DNA of 64,000 bases, taken from Cladorrhinum sp. PSN259. Its lineage: Eukaryota > Ascomycota > Sordariomycetes > Sordariales > Podosporaceae. Positions within the stretch are counted from its first letter, which is position 1. The number at the start of each line of letters is the position of its first letter. Under the pieces are notes generated by a model. That model had not been told where the DNA came from, did no database searches, and was given only the letters and a program-made list of their open reading frames with translations. This document shows positions 1-11,785 of this stretch, piece after piece. Position numbers and translations under genes: made by a program. The stretch covers positions 868,001 through 932,000 of the forward strand of contig MU867064.1 in the NCBI GenBank assembly GCA_033725935.1, read 5' to 3'.

Positions 1-2530
1 TACATAGTGCAGAATCTGGAGTGGCATTGTCATTGCTGAAACAGCCGGGCAATTCTGTATGACTTGCAGATTTTCAATAGGAGTGAGTACAAGTGGCGCG
101 ACTGCTTTTCGGCCAAAAGCGCCATACTATGACCAAGTGGGAGGAAGGCAAAGGAAGGAGTTTCGTAGATTATCACCTCAACTAGACTATTTGGGGAGTT
201 TATGATTCGGGATCATGTTTTTATACTGAGGCCGCACCAGGCAGCTATCGAGTTCTTCTCGTCTTAGTATCATCATTTTGATCTGTCCATCCCTTGATCT
301 TTACCACTCAAATCAGTTGTGAGGACCGAGTTATTCCAGGGCTCGTCCACTTTGGTCTCACTAAGCCATCTGTTGAGCGAGTAATCGTCGGGTGAAGCCT
401 GGTTCTGGTCATCCCCATTGCCGTGGATTGATTCATTTCCTGGTGGTGTAGGTTCTTTATCGTCTTTTTTGGGAGGTGTTGTATCGTCCATGATATGTAT
501 CTTAGACTTCAAAAAAGAAAGTTCCTTGTTGCTTTTGAAATTCGTACTTCTGAAGAGGGTTTGCTTTCAAGGCAAGTTCTGGGAGACATTGTGTCAGTTT
601 TCTATCAAACTACTGGTAGCTGTTAGGTGTCATAGGGTACATACCTTATTCAGCGAATGAAATCTGTTCGTTGACAGGAAGAAATTATTGAATGTTTGAA
701 TGTTGGATTATATAAATCAGTCTGTCAATATGAAGAGAAGAGCTAATGCTGTCATTACTAGATAGTATATATACTTTTACACCACATAATGAGTTCTTAT
801 TGCTTCCACACACGACTTTATTGTATGGTTCACTCACATTTTTCCTCCGGTATACTACTTTTCCAAACATGTTTCATATCTATTCAGGACAATAAAACTT
901 TCAAGCGACGAAAACAACCCATGCACAGCCTCTCCGAGTCTTTCCAATGTCCTGGAGACACTGCCAGCACAGGCTCTCTCTCTCTCACCTGAACCTGAGC
1001 CACCCCCCCCACCCCCCCAACTTTCAATCACCGGAATCATCAGGTGATGATTGAGATTACTGGCACTTGAGAACTCACCGTTTTAAAAGTTTTGAAACAC
1101 AAACAACTCAGCTCTCTAAAACCCCAGTGCTTGCCTCCAGCCACTCACAGCACTGAATCCAGCCTGAGGCAACCCAACCCCTTGTTTCTTCAAACTCAGC
1201 TCAGCCTCAGCCCAGCAAGGCTTGACTAAGTGAAACCTGCGTCTTCCTATATTCCCGAATCTGTTTCAGGTTTCCGCATGCAAGCAGTCGGGTTAAGCGC
1301 CCAATGAAATTAGGAAATAGAAGAAAATAGAAGAAAACGGGAAATAGGATGAAGTGAAGAAACATGATCCCCACCAAAAAAAAAATTTGGGTGAAACTAA
1401 ATGTAATATCACACAGGGTATAACACATAAATAAATAAAAAAGAACTTGAAAGGAACCGAAAAATTACGTCACCAAAAATGCTACTACACTATCTACCTA
1501 CTACTACACTACCTACAACTACTCACTTTACTATAATACAATGCAGGCCGGAGTTAAATACAGGTGTGAGTGAGTGAGGGCGGGTGTTTGTTCCATATGA
1601 ACTTGGTGTTACACTACAGCGTCATTCCAACGACACAGAATCAAGGTACCGTACCCAGGTAGCATTTTACCTTTTTCTCTCAACACGAGGTCCCGTCTGC
1701 ATTGCATTACAAGTGACAAAAGAAATGAAAACAAAACAGAATTATATATATATGTTTTGTGACAAAAGTACCGAAGCACATCAAGAGACAAGAAGCAAAC
1801 TTGGAGAAAACTCACTCTATACACGCATACAACTATCTATGGGGATCAGGTTTATAGGAGCCTCAGTGCGATATTACCAGATAGAAATATGGATCATGAA
1901 TGAAGTGCCTGTTTTTTTACTTCCCAGATGTCAATATACAAGATATGATAAAAACGTGAATCCTTCTTCTTGTATGCATTCCACCTCAGTCCTTTTCCTT
2001 CTCTGTAGGCATTACACAATGATGTTCCAAAAATGATTTCTTTTCTCGCCTCCCAACCCCTTCAAAACAACCGGATTGAACAACCCACTGATTTATGAGA
2101 CAAAAGAGAGATAGAAATATAGATACCTAGGGATAGGAAATATGTATCCTCATATTAAGCAACCTCCCAGGCTCCGCCGACATGCTCCCATATATAACCA
2201 CCGACACCTCCCAATCACCCGCCCACCGATTCATTCCATCAACACCGCAATTTTGGGCAAGAAAATATCCCATACTAATATACACAGACACATTATGTTT
2301 CCTTAATGCACTTTTTGTTTGTTGTTAAAACCTGGAGAAAAAAAAGGAAAAAAAGCGAAAAGCGCAAAGGACCTGAAATGAAGAGACCACAATTCAAAAT
2401 AGGGGTATGAAGCTGTGGCCCGAGGCGAAGACAAACGCTAAACGAAATCCCCACAAATTGAACAAAATAAAGCTTCAAGTAGGGGAAAGACGAAGTGGAA
2501 AAATGGCAAAATCAGTGACAGAGGAGAACT
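1..2530. other. Mostly non-coding left flank; one weak small ORF
   Basis: This stretch is AT-rich with short A and T runs and no recognisable protein or RNA gene, apart from the weak ORF listed separately at 273-491. Its right half is probably the 3' untranslated and downstream region of the minus-strand C2H2 gene that ends at 2531. A C-rich run sits at about 1003-1018. I see no repeats that suggest a mobile element. Confidence 0.5.
273..491 (-). CDS. Possible small acidic protein (weak)
   Basis: An ATG-initiated ORF of 72 codons encodes a hydrophilic, acidic peptide beginning MDDTTPPKKDDKEPTPP. It has no signal peptide, membrane segment or recognisable domain. The composition (Asp, Glu, Pro, Asn) looks like a disordered tail, so it could also be the last exon of a gene whose upstream exons I cannot find. 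No homologous family comes to mind. It is kept because the reading frame is protein-like while its surroundings are not. Confidence 0.25.
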   Translation of the reverse strand: MDDTTPPKKDDKEPTPPGNESIHGNGDDQNQASPDDYSLNRWLSETKVDEPWNNSVLTTDLSGKDQGMDRSK

Positions 2531-2851
2531 TTATCCTCCTGCACCGTGATGTCCCGTGGTTTGCCACCACGTCTGGTCGTCAACAACCGTCCCCGCTATA
2601 CTACTCCAATCATCAAACATCAAGGGAGCTAGCATGTGTTGCTGCTGCTGGTGATGGTGGTGTGGATGTGGTTGCTGCTGTTGCGAATGTGGTTGAAGTT
2701 GTACTCCGCCCGGCACAACAGTAGTCTGGCCCTGCATATGTGGATGAACGTGGGTGATGTTGAGGTCGTAAAAACTCCCGCTTGCTGCCGTGGCCTGCAT
2801 TCCCATCATTGGTTGGTGGAAAGGGTTATTTATCATTTTGTGTGATTCTGG

Positions 2852-2883
<32 letters not shown>

Positions 2884-4616
2884 GGAGGTGTGACTGTGGC
2901 TGCGCTGGAGGTGGTTGCGTTTGAGGATTGAATATATGTATTGGCTTGGTGTAAGTGTCGATCGTAGGCTTAGAAAAAGCATCCATGGCCGGTTTCGTGT
3001 AAGAGGCTAGCGACGCCTTTGAGAATGAGTCCATACTCTCCACTGAGGGTGCTAGGGATGGTGCTATGCTGCGCTGCCGTTTTAGTACATGACCGCCATC
3101 TTCATGATATGCCGGCGGCGGCTCTGGGTGTGGTGTTGACATATGCTTCATGGGCATTGCTTTTGCCATCGGCTTCGACTTGGGCGGTTCTGAGATGGGG
3201 CGCGGGATGGCAATCAGGCCGGCCATTGTGGCCTCATTTCGAGGCCGAATGGTTGCTGAGTCATGGGCCAATCGGGCAAGGAACCTTGGGTCATCATTAC
3301 TCTCGTTGAAGAATTCGAGCAGATCCTGGAGCTTCCCTGGGCTTTCACCTTCCAAAAACCCTTGTGCGTGACCTGTTAGCTTGACATCCCATTCTAGCAT
3401 TGGCTGCTTGTCACGTGGTAGGTGACCATAGAGGGCGGCGTCGAGTTCTTTCCATGCATGGGTGATGGATGGCTGATGCAGGAGGCCGTAAATGACAAGT
3501 GAGTGATTCCAGTGAGATTTGTTGCAGCCATCTTCATAGTGCCGTGCGACGTGGTCAAAATATCGATCGCGGCTAGCAAGGAAGCCACCACAGAAGCCGC
3601 ACGCCCTGCAAAGATTATTGTCAGCTTCTTATTCAGCTTTCCCTTTTGGGCAATCCAGCTGAAGCAAGACGGTGGCGCCGAAGGAGGGAGCCCTCGCCGT
3701 GAAGGTCATGCCACCAACAACCCACCAGGGTCGGGAAGTAATCTCGAATTAAGGGGAAATGATAATTGCTTACCATGCTGTCTTGCGCTGTGTATACTGT
3801 ACGACCCTATCTGCATGCGGACATGTAGTGCACCCGTGAGCGTTCTTGTGGTGCTGATTGAACGTGTTTGCTCCCCAAAATATGCGGTTGCAATTTGGAC
3901 AGGGGTATCGTTTGTATCGCTCGTGAAACTCGTCCTCATGTCGTTTCCAGTCGAACTTTCGTTGAAAAGCGACGTCGCAGAAAGTGCACCAGTAGGCACC
4001 TTGTGGTTTCGACGTTCCCCGGTTGCTCTTTACGGGCGGCGCAGGCGGCGTGGACAGCGGCGTTGCAATTTCATGCTGTACTCCTCCGGCGTGGGATGAG
4101 ACGGAGCTCATGGTGGTCGCTGTGGACAATATGCTCGCCCTACCAGACGAGTTCGAGCTTGTCGTTGATATCGATAATCGCGTGTTATGTTGGTGGAATC
4201 CATAGTTGTTTTGCATCAACTTCTGCCCCATCAATTGCGGTTGGTGCTGCTGCTGTTGCTGCTGTTGGTGATCCCCTGGCTGCTGCTGCTGCTGCTGCTG
4301 CTGTTGTTGTTGTTGTTGTTGTTGTTGTGGTTGTTGTTGTTGAAGCTGTGTTGGTAATGGCTGTGGTGATTGCTGTGGCTGCTGAGGGAACCCTCCACCT
4401 TCTATCCCCGGAGTTGTCGCATTGCTGCTGGTGTTGCCTGCCCACGAAGATCAGCATTGATTCTACAACGACCTGACGCGCAAACATACCATCGCCGTAA
4501 TTCTCAAGCAGTGCTCTCAACAGGGCCTCGCGAGGCAATCCACAATCCGTGAGGGCTTGGACGTGAAGCCGAGCTGCGGCCAAGGTGTCGGCCGGCGGGC
4601 TGTTAAACGGATCCAT
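2531..4616 (-). CDS. C2H2 zinc-finger transcription factor with poly-Q
   Basis: Three exons (4616-4490, 4437-3774, 3605-2531) join in frame into 621 aa; the introns of 52 and 168 nt have GTATGT/CAG and GTAAGC/CAG ends. The start MDPFNSPPADTL was chosen because the frame upstream is proline-rich leader without family character. A short N-terminal helix is followed by Gln tracts written with mixed CAG/CAA codons (about 4235-4345), then three zinc fingers: CTFCDVAF...H-x4-H, CPNCNRIFW...H-x4-H, and CGFCGGFL...H-x3-H. The third finger is built across intron 2, which is why neither exon alone shows it. The C-terminal half is disordered, with His/Gln-rich stretches and a second Gln run at about 2849-2884. 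Likely a nuclear DNA-binding regulator; target genes cannot be read from the sequence. Confidence 0.85.
2849..2884 (-). repeat. CAA/CAG triplet run (poly-Gln coding)
   Basis: The plus strand reads as a near-perfect (GTT)n run, translated on the minus strand as a glutamine tract in the C-terminal half of the C2H2 protein. It is prone to length change between strains. Confidence 0.8.
4235..4345 (-). repeat. Long CAG/CAA glutamine-coding repeat
   Basis: The plus strand shows about 35 consecutive triplets of the types CTG and TTG with a few interruptions. In the minus-strand frame they encode a poly-Gln segment that precedes the zinc fingers of the C2H2 factor. A shifted frame would give Ala/Thr runs, so small frame errors here are easy to miss. 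Confidence 0.8.
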
Positions 4617-6178
4617 GGGATGCGCTTTAGTTGTGGCCAGCGGAGGAGAATGGCGATCGGGAGGGGTCCTCGCGTAATTGTAGCTTAAATCGATTGAATC
4701 CACGGCCAAGAGAAAATAACAGCTGGTTCTCCGCTTGCCGTTTATGCTAAACCACTCACCATGGTGGCAGCCACCCAATTGAACATTCGCGAAAAACAGA
4801 GAAAAGGCAGGTTCAGGTGAGGCGCGACAGTGGGAGACTGGAGAATATAATACGAGGTCACCTTGGAGCGGCCAACTCGACAGGGGGGTTGGGTTGGCTT
4901 GCTTGGAAACTGCCTGGGGACTGGGATTAATTATGGGATTTGGAGGGGGAGGCACCGAGCGGCCGGGAGCGAAAATGAAGAAAGAAGGAAGAAGCAAAGA
5001 GAAAAATAAATAAAAGGGACGGAAGATGGCGTTAATTCAGAAACCTTGGTCCATGATCGCCAATCCAACCCTCATCCCGTCATCAATCGTCGAAACGTGA
5101 AAATCGAACCTGGAACCCAGCATTCGGGGCCGCTCGCCTCGAGGACATCAGTGGAGGCAGAACAGCAAAGACAGCAGGGTGCGGCAGATCGGATCCAAGG
5201 GTCTACAACACTCTTGTCTTTTGTGATTGGGGATTGCGACTGAAGAGGGGGTTGCCCACCTGAAACGGCCCCTAGAAGAACACCGCACGATTGCTGGTTG
5301 TGGTTGTGTGTTTCGAAACACCAAGCCTGCAGGGTGCATCCAATAAGACGCGTTGACGTGCTGTGGGATGGAGCCTCGCCGTTGGTCCATTGTTTATCTC
5401 AAGGAAAGGTCCATTTCCCCTTCTCTTCTTTTCTGCTTATTCTCTATCCGAGTCTCCCCACAAACAAGGCCATCCACACGGTTCCATCAGCACATCCCGG
5501 CCGATGATCACCCACAGAGGCGCATGCGCCATGACATGAACATCTGCCGTTCTGGATTCAGATAGATACAGGAGGTTGCCGTGAGTGTAGATGCCTCTTA
5601 AAACGGCCTGTCCGGGGAACATACATCCGTCGAAGGTCCGCGGCCCAGCGACTCGACCATGGTTGTCAGAGGCAAAACGGCAACTGGCAGCGATAACCCC
5701 GGACCGCTTGTGGTTCAAGACACTTATCATGGCCGTCCCCGAATACCACCACCGGCTTAACCATGACCGAAGGAAGCGGGGTTGATGTAATGCATATATG
5801 GTCCTGTGCAGAATCAGAAACCCGTAGCTGTGGTGAGATGCAATATGTGATTCAATAATTATCAGCAGAAAACCCAAAGTGAATAAAAAAAACGTCTTTT
5901 AATGTCCTTCCTCTTGAAAGGAAGGGGGTATCAGCTGCAAAAATCAGGCGCAAATCAAAATGTAATGAAGACAGACTTCGAACCATCTGAACCAGATCCT
6001 TTTTTACTAACCCCAGAAACCCCTTAACTGTCCGGTATCATGTCTCCTTGGATGTGTTGTATGTGTATGTGTGGGCTGTGAAATAATGTCTTGTAACACC
6101 TTTGCCCTGCAGGTTTTCGAATTAATTTCCTTTCTCTTTTCTCCATACCTTGGAAATCCTAACTAATATTCAACCACA
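4617..6178. other. Intergenic: C2H2 promoter and leader
   Basis: The region lies upstream of the C2H2 gene and downstream of the Zn2Cys6 gene, both on the minus strand. ORFs on either strand at 5437-5877 and 5591-5785 have no coherent domain and look accidental. I see no RNA gene or repeat. Confidence 0.5.
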
Positions 6179-9009
6179 TTAAAGCAGCTCGAAGCCTGCT
6201 TCTTCAAGTGCATCCCCACTGGCGAGCATTGGACGGCCTTGCATTGGAAACGGCCAGAACAGGGGATTCTCCATAGCGCGGTCCGCTCCGCTGGCACCAG
6301 GAGGCTTGGATTCGGAACCAGAACCTGTGCCAGCTGCAGGCTCCTTTGCTTTCTTCCCGGGCCAGGCGCAGGTAAAGTCAGACTCGTCGAAGTTTGGAGC
6401 AAAAAAGTTTAGGCTGCTGGACAAGGGTCGAGTCGAGTCGACAAGATGATTCGGTTCTGCCGGAGAGGGGCCCTGCCCCGGAGCAATCTTGATCTCGACA
6501 TCAATATTCCATTTTTTGGCCAGGTACTTGAGTATATTGAGAGCTTGCTCCGCAAAGTGATGGCATGGCGCCATCTCCGTCAAATCTGCTATCCCTCGTG
6601 AAATCGCGTCCGTAAGTTTGGGGTTAACCTTGGGCTGACTGGTTGAGGGTGATTGTGCAGTTGAATTTGATTCGGACTCGCCAGTTGAAGGCTCCGAATG
6701 GGTGGTACTGATGGCGAGGTGCATTATGGACGATGTGAGTACAAAATAAGGCACAAACGACGGAGTGCGTCGTAGAGTATAAAGCTGTGAGTAACTCCTC
6801 AGTAGTCCGGAAATGGCATCCGCCGCTTGTGAGCACACATCGCGAGGCGAGATACTCGAACCAATGATTCGAAGTTTGATCAGCGGCCGAAAGAGAAGAA
6901 GAATGGCAAAGTGATAATACATGCTGCAGCCATTGTTAACAACAGATGATGCGGAAAATCATCTTGAAAAGGTACTTGAATCTGGAAAAAAAATACCGTA
7001 GAGACCTGAGAAGGGAACTTACTGTGCGAATAAGACGGCTGGAGTGAAGTTATGGCCTAACCGAAGCACCTCTGGAATTCGTTCGTACCAATTAAGATAT
7101 TGGGTGTAGATATCCAGCAAATCCTTGCTGGACAGGGGCCTTCCTGGCGAGTGTAGGATATACAGACTCTGGTGTACCAACTCACTTAACTCGCAAAAGC
7201 ATTTGTAGACAGACCGAACATTGGAAGGCTGTTCACACGACCGTTGAAGTGGTGCTCCTGGGGTTATATTTAGCTTGACTTCGATGGGCATCGCCTGTGT
7301 CGACATTCCCTTACCGTCCTCCGTGTAAGGAACCCATAAAGAGGCCTCAATGTCGTCGATGATCGCCGGCTTTGGAGGCAAGCGAGGGAAACACGAGCAC
7401 TGCGGTAATGAGCCGGTAGCCAGAGACCATGCGCTGAGAGGGATGTTAGTTTAAAGGTCGGGTAAAACTGAGAAAATAAGGGAGAAAGTGAGATATCCAA
7501 GGGGCACCTACTGATCCAGGGCAAAGGCACCCCAGAAAGTCGCTGCCTGTACAGCACTCTCGTCATCATCCCTCCCATCATCGTGAATACGATGTAGCCC
7601 CATCTCAATGGCCAAGCGAATGCTCTGACCGGCGTAATACCAGCTCTCTGAGTCCCGTCCACAGCTCGCCTCCCTAATAGACATTATCCCTAGGGCTTGG
7701 ATGGTGGTTAGTTTGTGGTGATTATCTTCTTGATGAAGTAGTCGCTGGCACTCCTTAAAGAAATGATTGCCAGACGAGTAAGGGTCATTTGGGTTGGCCC
7801 GCGTGTTTGGGTGGCTTGAGAAGCGGCATCCCAAGGCCAGCAAGGCATTGACAAGAATTGACGAGCAGAAACGGGGCCGGCCATCCGCAAAGTCACGAAG
7901 AAAATGTTCTTTGCTCAACGAAGCAAATGTAGGATATTCCCAGCAGAAGTAAAGTGCAAGGAGGTGCTGCACAAGCCCTGGGTCTGATGTAATCTCGGTC
8001 CAGGTGGGTGTCTGTATTCGACGACCTGGGCTTTCAGGAATGATTACATTCTCTAGGTTTTGAAACCTTCGAGCTGCAGTTGCAGCACCTTGGCTTTCTA
8101 CCCATGACCCCACCCTTGAAGATTGCTGTGGTGATTGATATGGTGGTCTCACTGTGTCGGTAGAACTCCAGTTTATGATGTCTGGGTATGAACTGCTGCG
8201 AGTAGTCTGGCTCTGAGTGGAGTGATGACCACCCCAGGGACTCTGATGGTCGCCTTCATGTCGCACGCCGTATGGAGCATAACTGCTCGCTGGACTTGCT
8301 GCACCTAACGCGGGGCCGGGAAGGATCGGCGCGTAACCGCTCGACGGCCCGGTGGGATACCCGCCGAAGCCAAGACCACCGTGGTGGCCACCCACGACGG
8401 CAGATCCCACGATGCGGCTGATTGGGGGGAGCGCGCCGCTTCCACTTGGTAACGTTACCCCAAGCCACTCAGACACCGCCTCAACACTGTGGCCATTGCG
8501 CAACCGTGTAAGAACCTCTTCCCAGTAGTCGGACCGTACGAGTGCCGAAATCACCTGGTCATTGCTGCGCTGCTGGCGACGGAGCTGTTCGATTTCATGA
8601 CGTAAATTTTCTTTTGACTGACGGACTGGGATTTCGTAGATACATTCGACATCTTTCTGCACCTTGCATCGTCCGCATGGTCTTTGACCGTCACACTGAG
8701 TTGAAGAAGATATTAGCAAACGTCAACAGACAGAATCTCAGTTTTGCCGGGAGGACTAGATGAGCCTAGGACCAAGATGGGGAAGCTCACCTTTGCCCGT
8801 TTCTTCCGACACTCTGTGCAAGCATTGGGTGTCACAACTCCTAAGCCTCTTTTTCTCTTAGTTACGCCTCCACCTCCTTGAATGGTCGTTGAGCTATTCG
8901 CTGGCCCGGATGCGGAGGATGGCGTGGCCGATGACGAGTTGTTGTGCCCGCCAGGCGTTGGTGGTGGAGGCACAGGGTTGCGCGTTGTGTCTTCATCCAT
9001 CGGATCCAT
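6179..9009 (-). CDS. Zn2Cys6 transcription factor with fungal-specific domain
   Basis: Four exons (9009-8791, 8695-7512, 7433-7023, 6923-6179) give 852 aa in one frame; the introns are 95, 78 and 99 nt. The binuclear cluster is canonical, C-x2-C-x6-C-x5-C-x2-C-x7-C, and intron 1 lies between the second and third cysteines (ACTECRKKRAK | CDGQRPCGRC). A linker and a coiled-coil-like stretch (SKENLRHEIEQLRRQQ) follow, then a middle homology region of the fungal-specific transcription factor domain type (PF04082-like; WGAFALDHAWSLATGS). Start: the first in-frame ATG, MDPMDED; the frame upstream offers only GTG. Overall layout resembles NirA/NIT4-type regulators, but I do not assign a pathway. Confidence 0.9.
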
Positions 9010-10810
9010 ATTTGCCAATCCAGGGCTCACAAGCTGCCAGCTCTCAACCTCTCTCTACGGCAACAGACTTGAGAGACGCTGGTGGCGAACGTACGCGGAC
9101 ATTCTTGAACCAAACTATGGGATTCTCGAGGAAATGCTAACTCTGATTATCGAAAGATGATGGTGATTTCTTTGGGTGTGTGCGATTAAAGGGCCCAGGT
9201 AGGATAGGCGCGAGGAGACAATGGTGGGATGAACGAGTCCCTCAAAGGGAATGCAGAATCGAGACGTGACAAATGCCATCCACCTGCATTGCTCAGTCAA
9301 GCGGTGACTAGAAACGGTTCAACTCTTTTCAACACCTAGTCCATAGAAAAGAAATAAGCAGACCCTCTAGCTAAGAACGACTTTGCAGCTCGCTCATAGC
9401 AGCCCTACTCAAAGCCCTTACCTACTTCAACACAATGAGAGGGACAACTTCAGAGTGTGGTGGCGATGTCAAAAATATCGTCTGAGGATGATGCACAAGG
9501 CCGGTGATAACAGCCCGACCTCGGGCTGATGTGATTCTAGAGCCGGCGGCAATTGATTGTCTGGTTTATCTCAACCAAACTTGAGAAAGTTAAATAAATA
9601 AAACAAAAGAATCCCACCTCAGCCGACAAGCTCCAAGCACTCGTTCCCCACTTTCGCGCCACGAGCTGCTTGGACGGGAGCTAGGGCCACATCAGGCAGC
9701 AGGGGGGGGGGGTGTTTGTCAATGCTGGTGGGTGGAAATTGGCCGTAATAGGGATTGGATTCAGTAGTGGTTGGGTCGTTTCTCTTGCAGGTGACGAATA
9801 TTCGAGGACAACAAAGTTGAACGTTGAATTTAACTGATGGATATTCTGCCGGTTCCTCTTCTTTGATGATGTGGAATCTCTTTCATGTAACCACGCAACG
9901 ACACGCGCCTATGTACTAGGAATGGCTGCCGAAATCAATAGCACCCCACTTTCTGAACCATGTTTCGAAAACCTTAACTACACCCTCTGGCGCCCTCTGA
10001 TGTCAGCCAGAAAGCACTCACCGTAGGATTGATGGGGTTTCCTTGCGGCCGATTGCTTGCGTCTCTCCATTTGTGGCAGAACACAGAAGCCTTTGTTTAA
10101 GTGCAAAAGTAGGTAGCTTTCGCAGTAGATAACCGGTGTTGAAGGCAAGTCTCCTGCACACCTTTGATTGACCCCTTTTGGTCTTGTGAAAAACTCGAGG
10201 TGAGTAATCACAAGCGAGTAAATAATGTCACTGTTGTGCACCTCAAACCAGCTTTTGTTTTACTAGTGCAGTTTTCTTGCGAGGTGGAGGGCTTGGCTGC
10301 CCGGCCAGGCGGTCCTCCCACCAGCAGTTATGTACAATTGAAAGACCCTTCTGGCCATTGCAAAGGCAGTATTATAGTGTAATGACCCCAACCCTCAGCC
10401 ACCAAGACTGTATCCCTCCAGCTAAGTACACCTCTTGCAGCCTCTTTGGCATGCCGTAGGCCAAATGTTTATTAGGCAGTCCGAATCTCTATAGGTACTG
10501 CTCCGTTTCCTGGCTGGTAGGTCAGCTGTACGGTTATATGCATCGTCGTGGTTGAATTTCGTGATGGTTGATAGTAGTTGCAGTCGGTTGGCTTCGCAGT
10601 GGTTGTTGTGAACTAATAAAAAAAAAGAAGAAAAAAAGAAGAAAAAAAAAGAGTACCCTGGCCATAGAAAATCGCTGGAGAAATACATGGAAATATAAAT
10701 ACGTCGATGGTACAAGTGTTGGTTGGTCTGTGTTCTTGATCCCTCGCAAGAAAACCGTACTAGCAAACAAAGGCTGGTGGAGATGTTTACTATGCTCTAA
10801 CCGAGGATCG
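9010..10810. other. Intergenic: upstream of Zn2Cys6 gene
   Basis: No gene is supported here. A G-homopolymer of about 10 nt lies near 9702-9711 and an A-rich run near 10617-10651. Short ORFs on both strands lack ATG starts or domain character. Confidence 0.5.
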
Positions 10811-11095
10811 TCATAACGACGTCAACGAACAGCATGTGGAGTGGTATTTACATCTAGCACCCTTGGCAGCAGGATCGAAAGGGTTGGATGTTTTGGATGC
10901 GGCAGTCAGTGGCTCTTCGCTCGAGGCTAGGTACGGACGCATTGGTTTTGTCATCGAGATCGAGGTTTGCAACGCCACCAGGTCGCTCTTCTCTGGCACA
11001 TTGACAGCTGCACGGAGGTCGCGGCCGAAAGCAAGTGTTCGTCTGTCAGCGAAGAATGCCAAGCTTTTGGAGCAAGGGTCAGAACTTAATACCAT
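10811..11095 (-). CDS. Unassigned 94-codon ORF (weak)
   Basis: An ATG-started ORF of 94 codons has GC-rich third positions. It overlaps a 97-codon ATG ORF on the plus strand (10836-11129) that is equally open, so the coding strand is uncertain. Immediately upstream on the minus strand, a third frame (about 11110-11300) is open and protein-like (KNGYRGKDPYSYPSP) but has no ATG. The three could be pieces of one gene with an undetected intron, or a decayed gene. No domain, signal peptide or family is recognised. Confidence 0.25.
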   Translation of the reverse strand: MVLSSDPCSKSLAFFADRRTLAFGRDLRAAVNVPEKSDLVALQTSISMTKPMRPYLASSEEPLTAASKTSNPFDPAAKGARCKYHSTCCSLTSL

Positions 11096-11109
11096 TAAGA
11101 CCGAATTAC

Positions 11110-11785
11110 CTAAACAAGTACGTATTTGAAGAAGTCTTGTAGACCTTGAGGCTTATATACCCTTTTTCGCACTTTGAATATCTCGAGAAATGACGGGTTT
11201 GCTCGAATCAAATCCTTCGGGCTAGGGTAAGAGTAAGGGTCCTTTCCCCGATATCCGTTCTTGGCTACCAACAGTCTATACTCAGTCAAGGTCACGGCCT
11301 CGGTAATAATGATAGTTCTTAAAATCTAATGAGCCACGCACAACTCATAACTGTAACAGAATTTCCTCATCCACAACTAAACACAAAACAATAGGTAGTC
11401 TAAGCCGTCAGAAAAATGTCAGGAATACTCAGTAACACTACCACTCTCCTAGAAGTGACAGAATTTGTCGAATATTGAATTGAATTTAGGGATGCTTGCC
11501 ATTTTCTTGGCGCCAGAACATCAAACCCAACGCCAGCTATCTCTCAAGAACCGCCCAACCAAATATACTCCCGACAGCTTCCGATGACAGCCACACAAAT
11601 AAAAATGGTTAAGAAAAGGAAATGTTTACATTGCAGTGACTCGGCCATGGAAATACAAAAGAACTGCCACGCGCTCGGAATGATTCAAATCCTGCTTCAC
11701 AACCTATCCAGCTTGAGCCTTAAAACCCCCCAAACGATGCACGAATGACCTGACCCAAAGAAAAGAAAATTGACAAAAGAGCGGT
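11110..11785. other. Intergenic, with an ATG-less open frame at left
   Basis: The minus-strand open frame at about 11110-11300 is discussed with the neighbouring weak ORF. The rest, up to the stop codon of the BRL1-type gene, holds nothing I can support and is probably its 3' flank. Confidence 0.4.
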
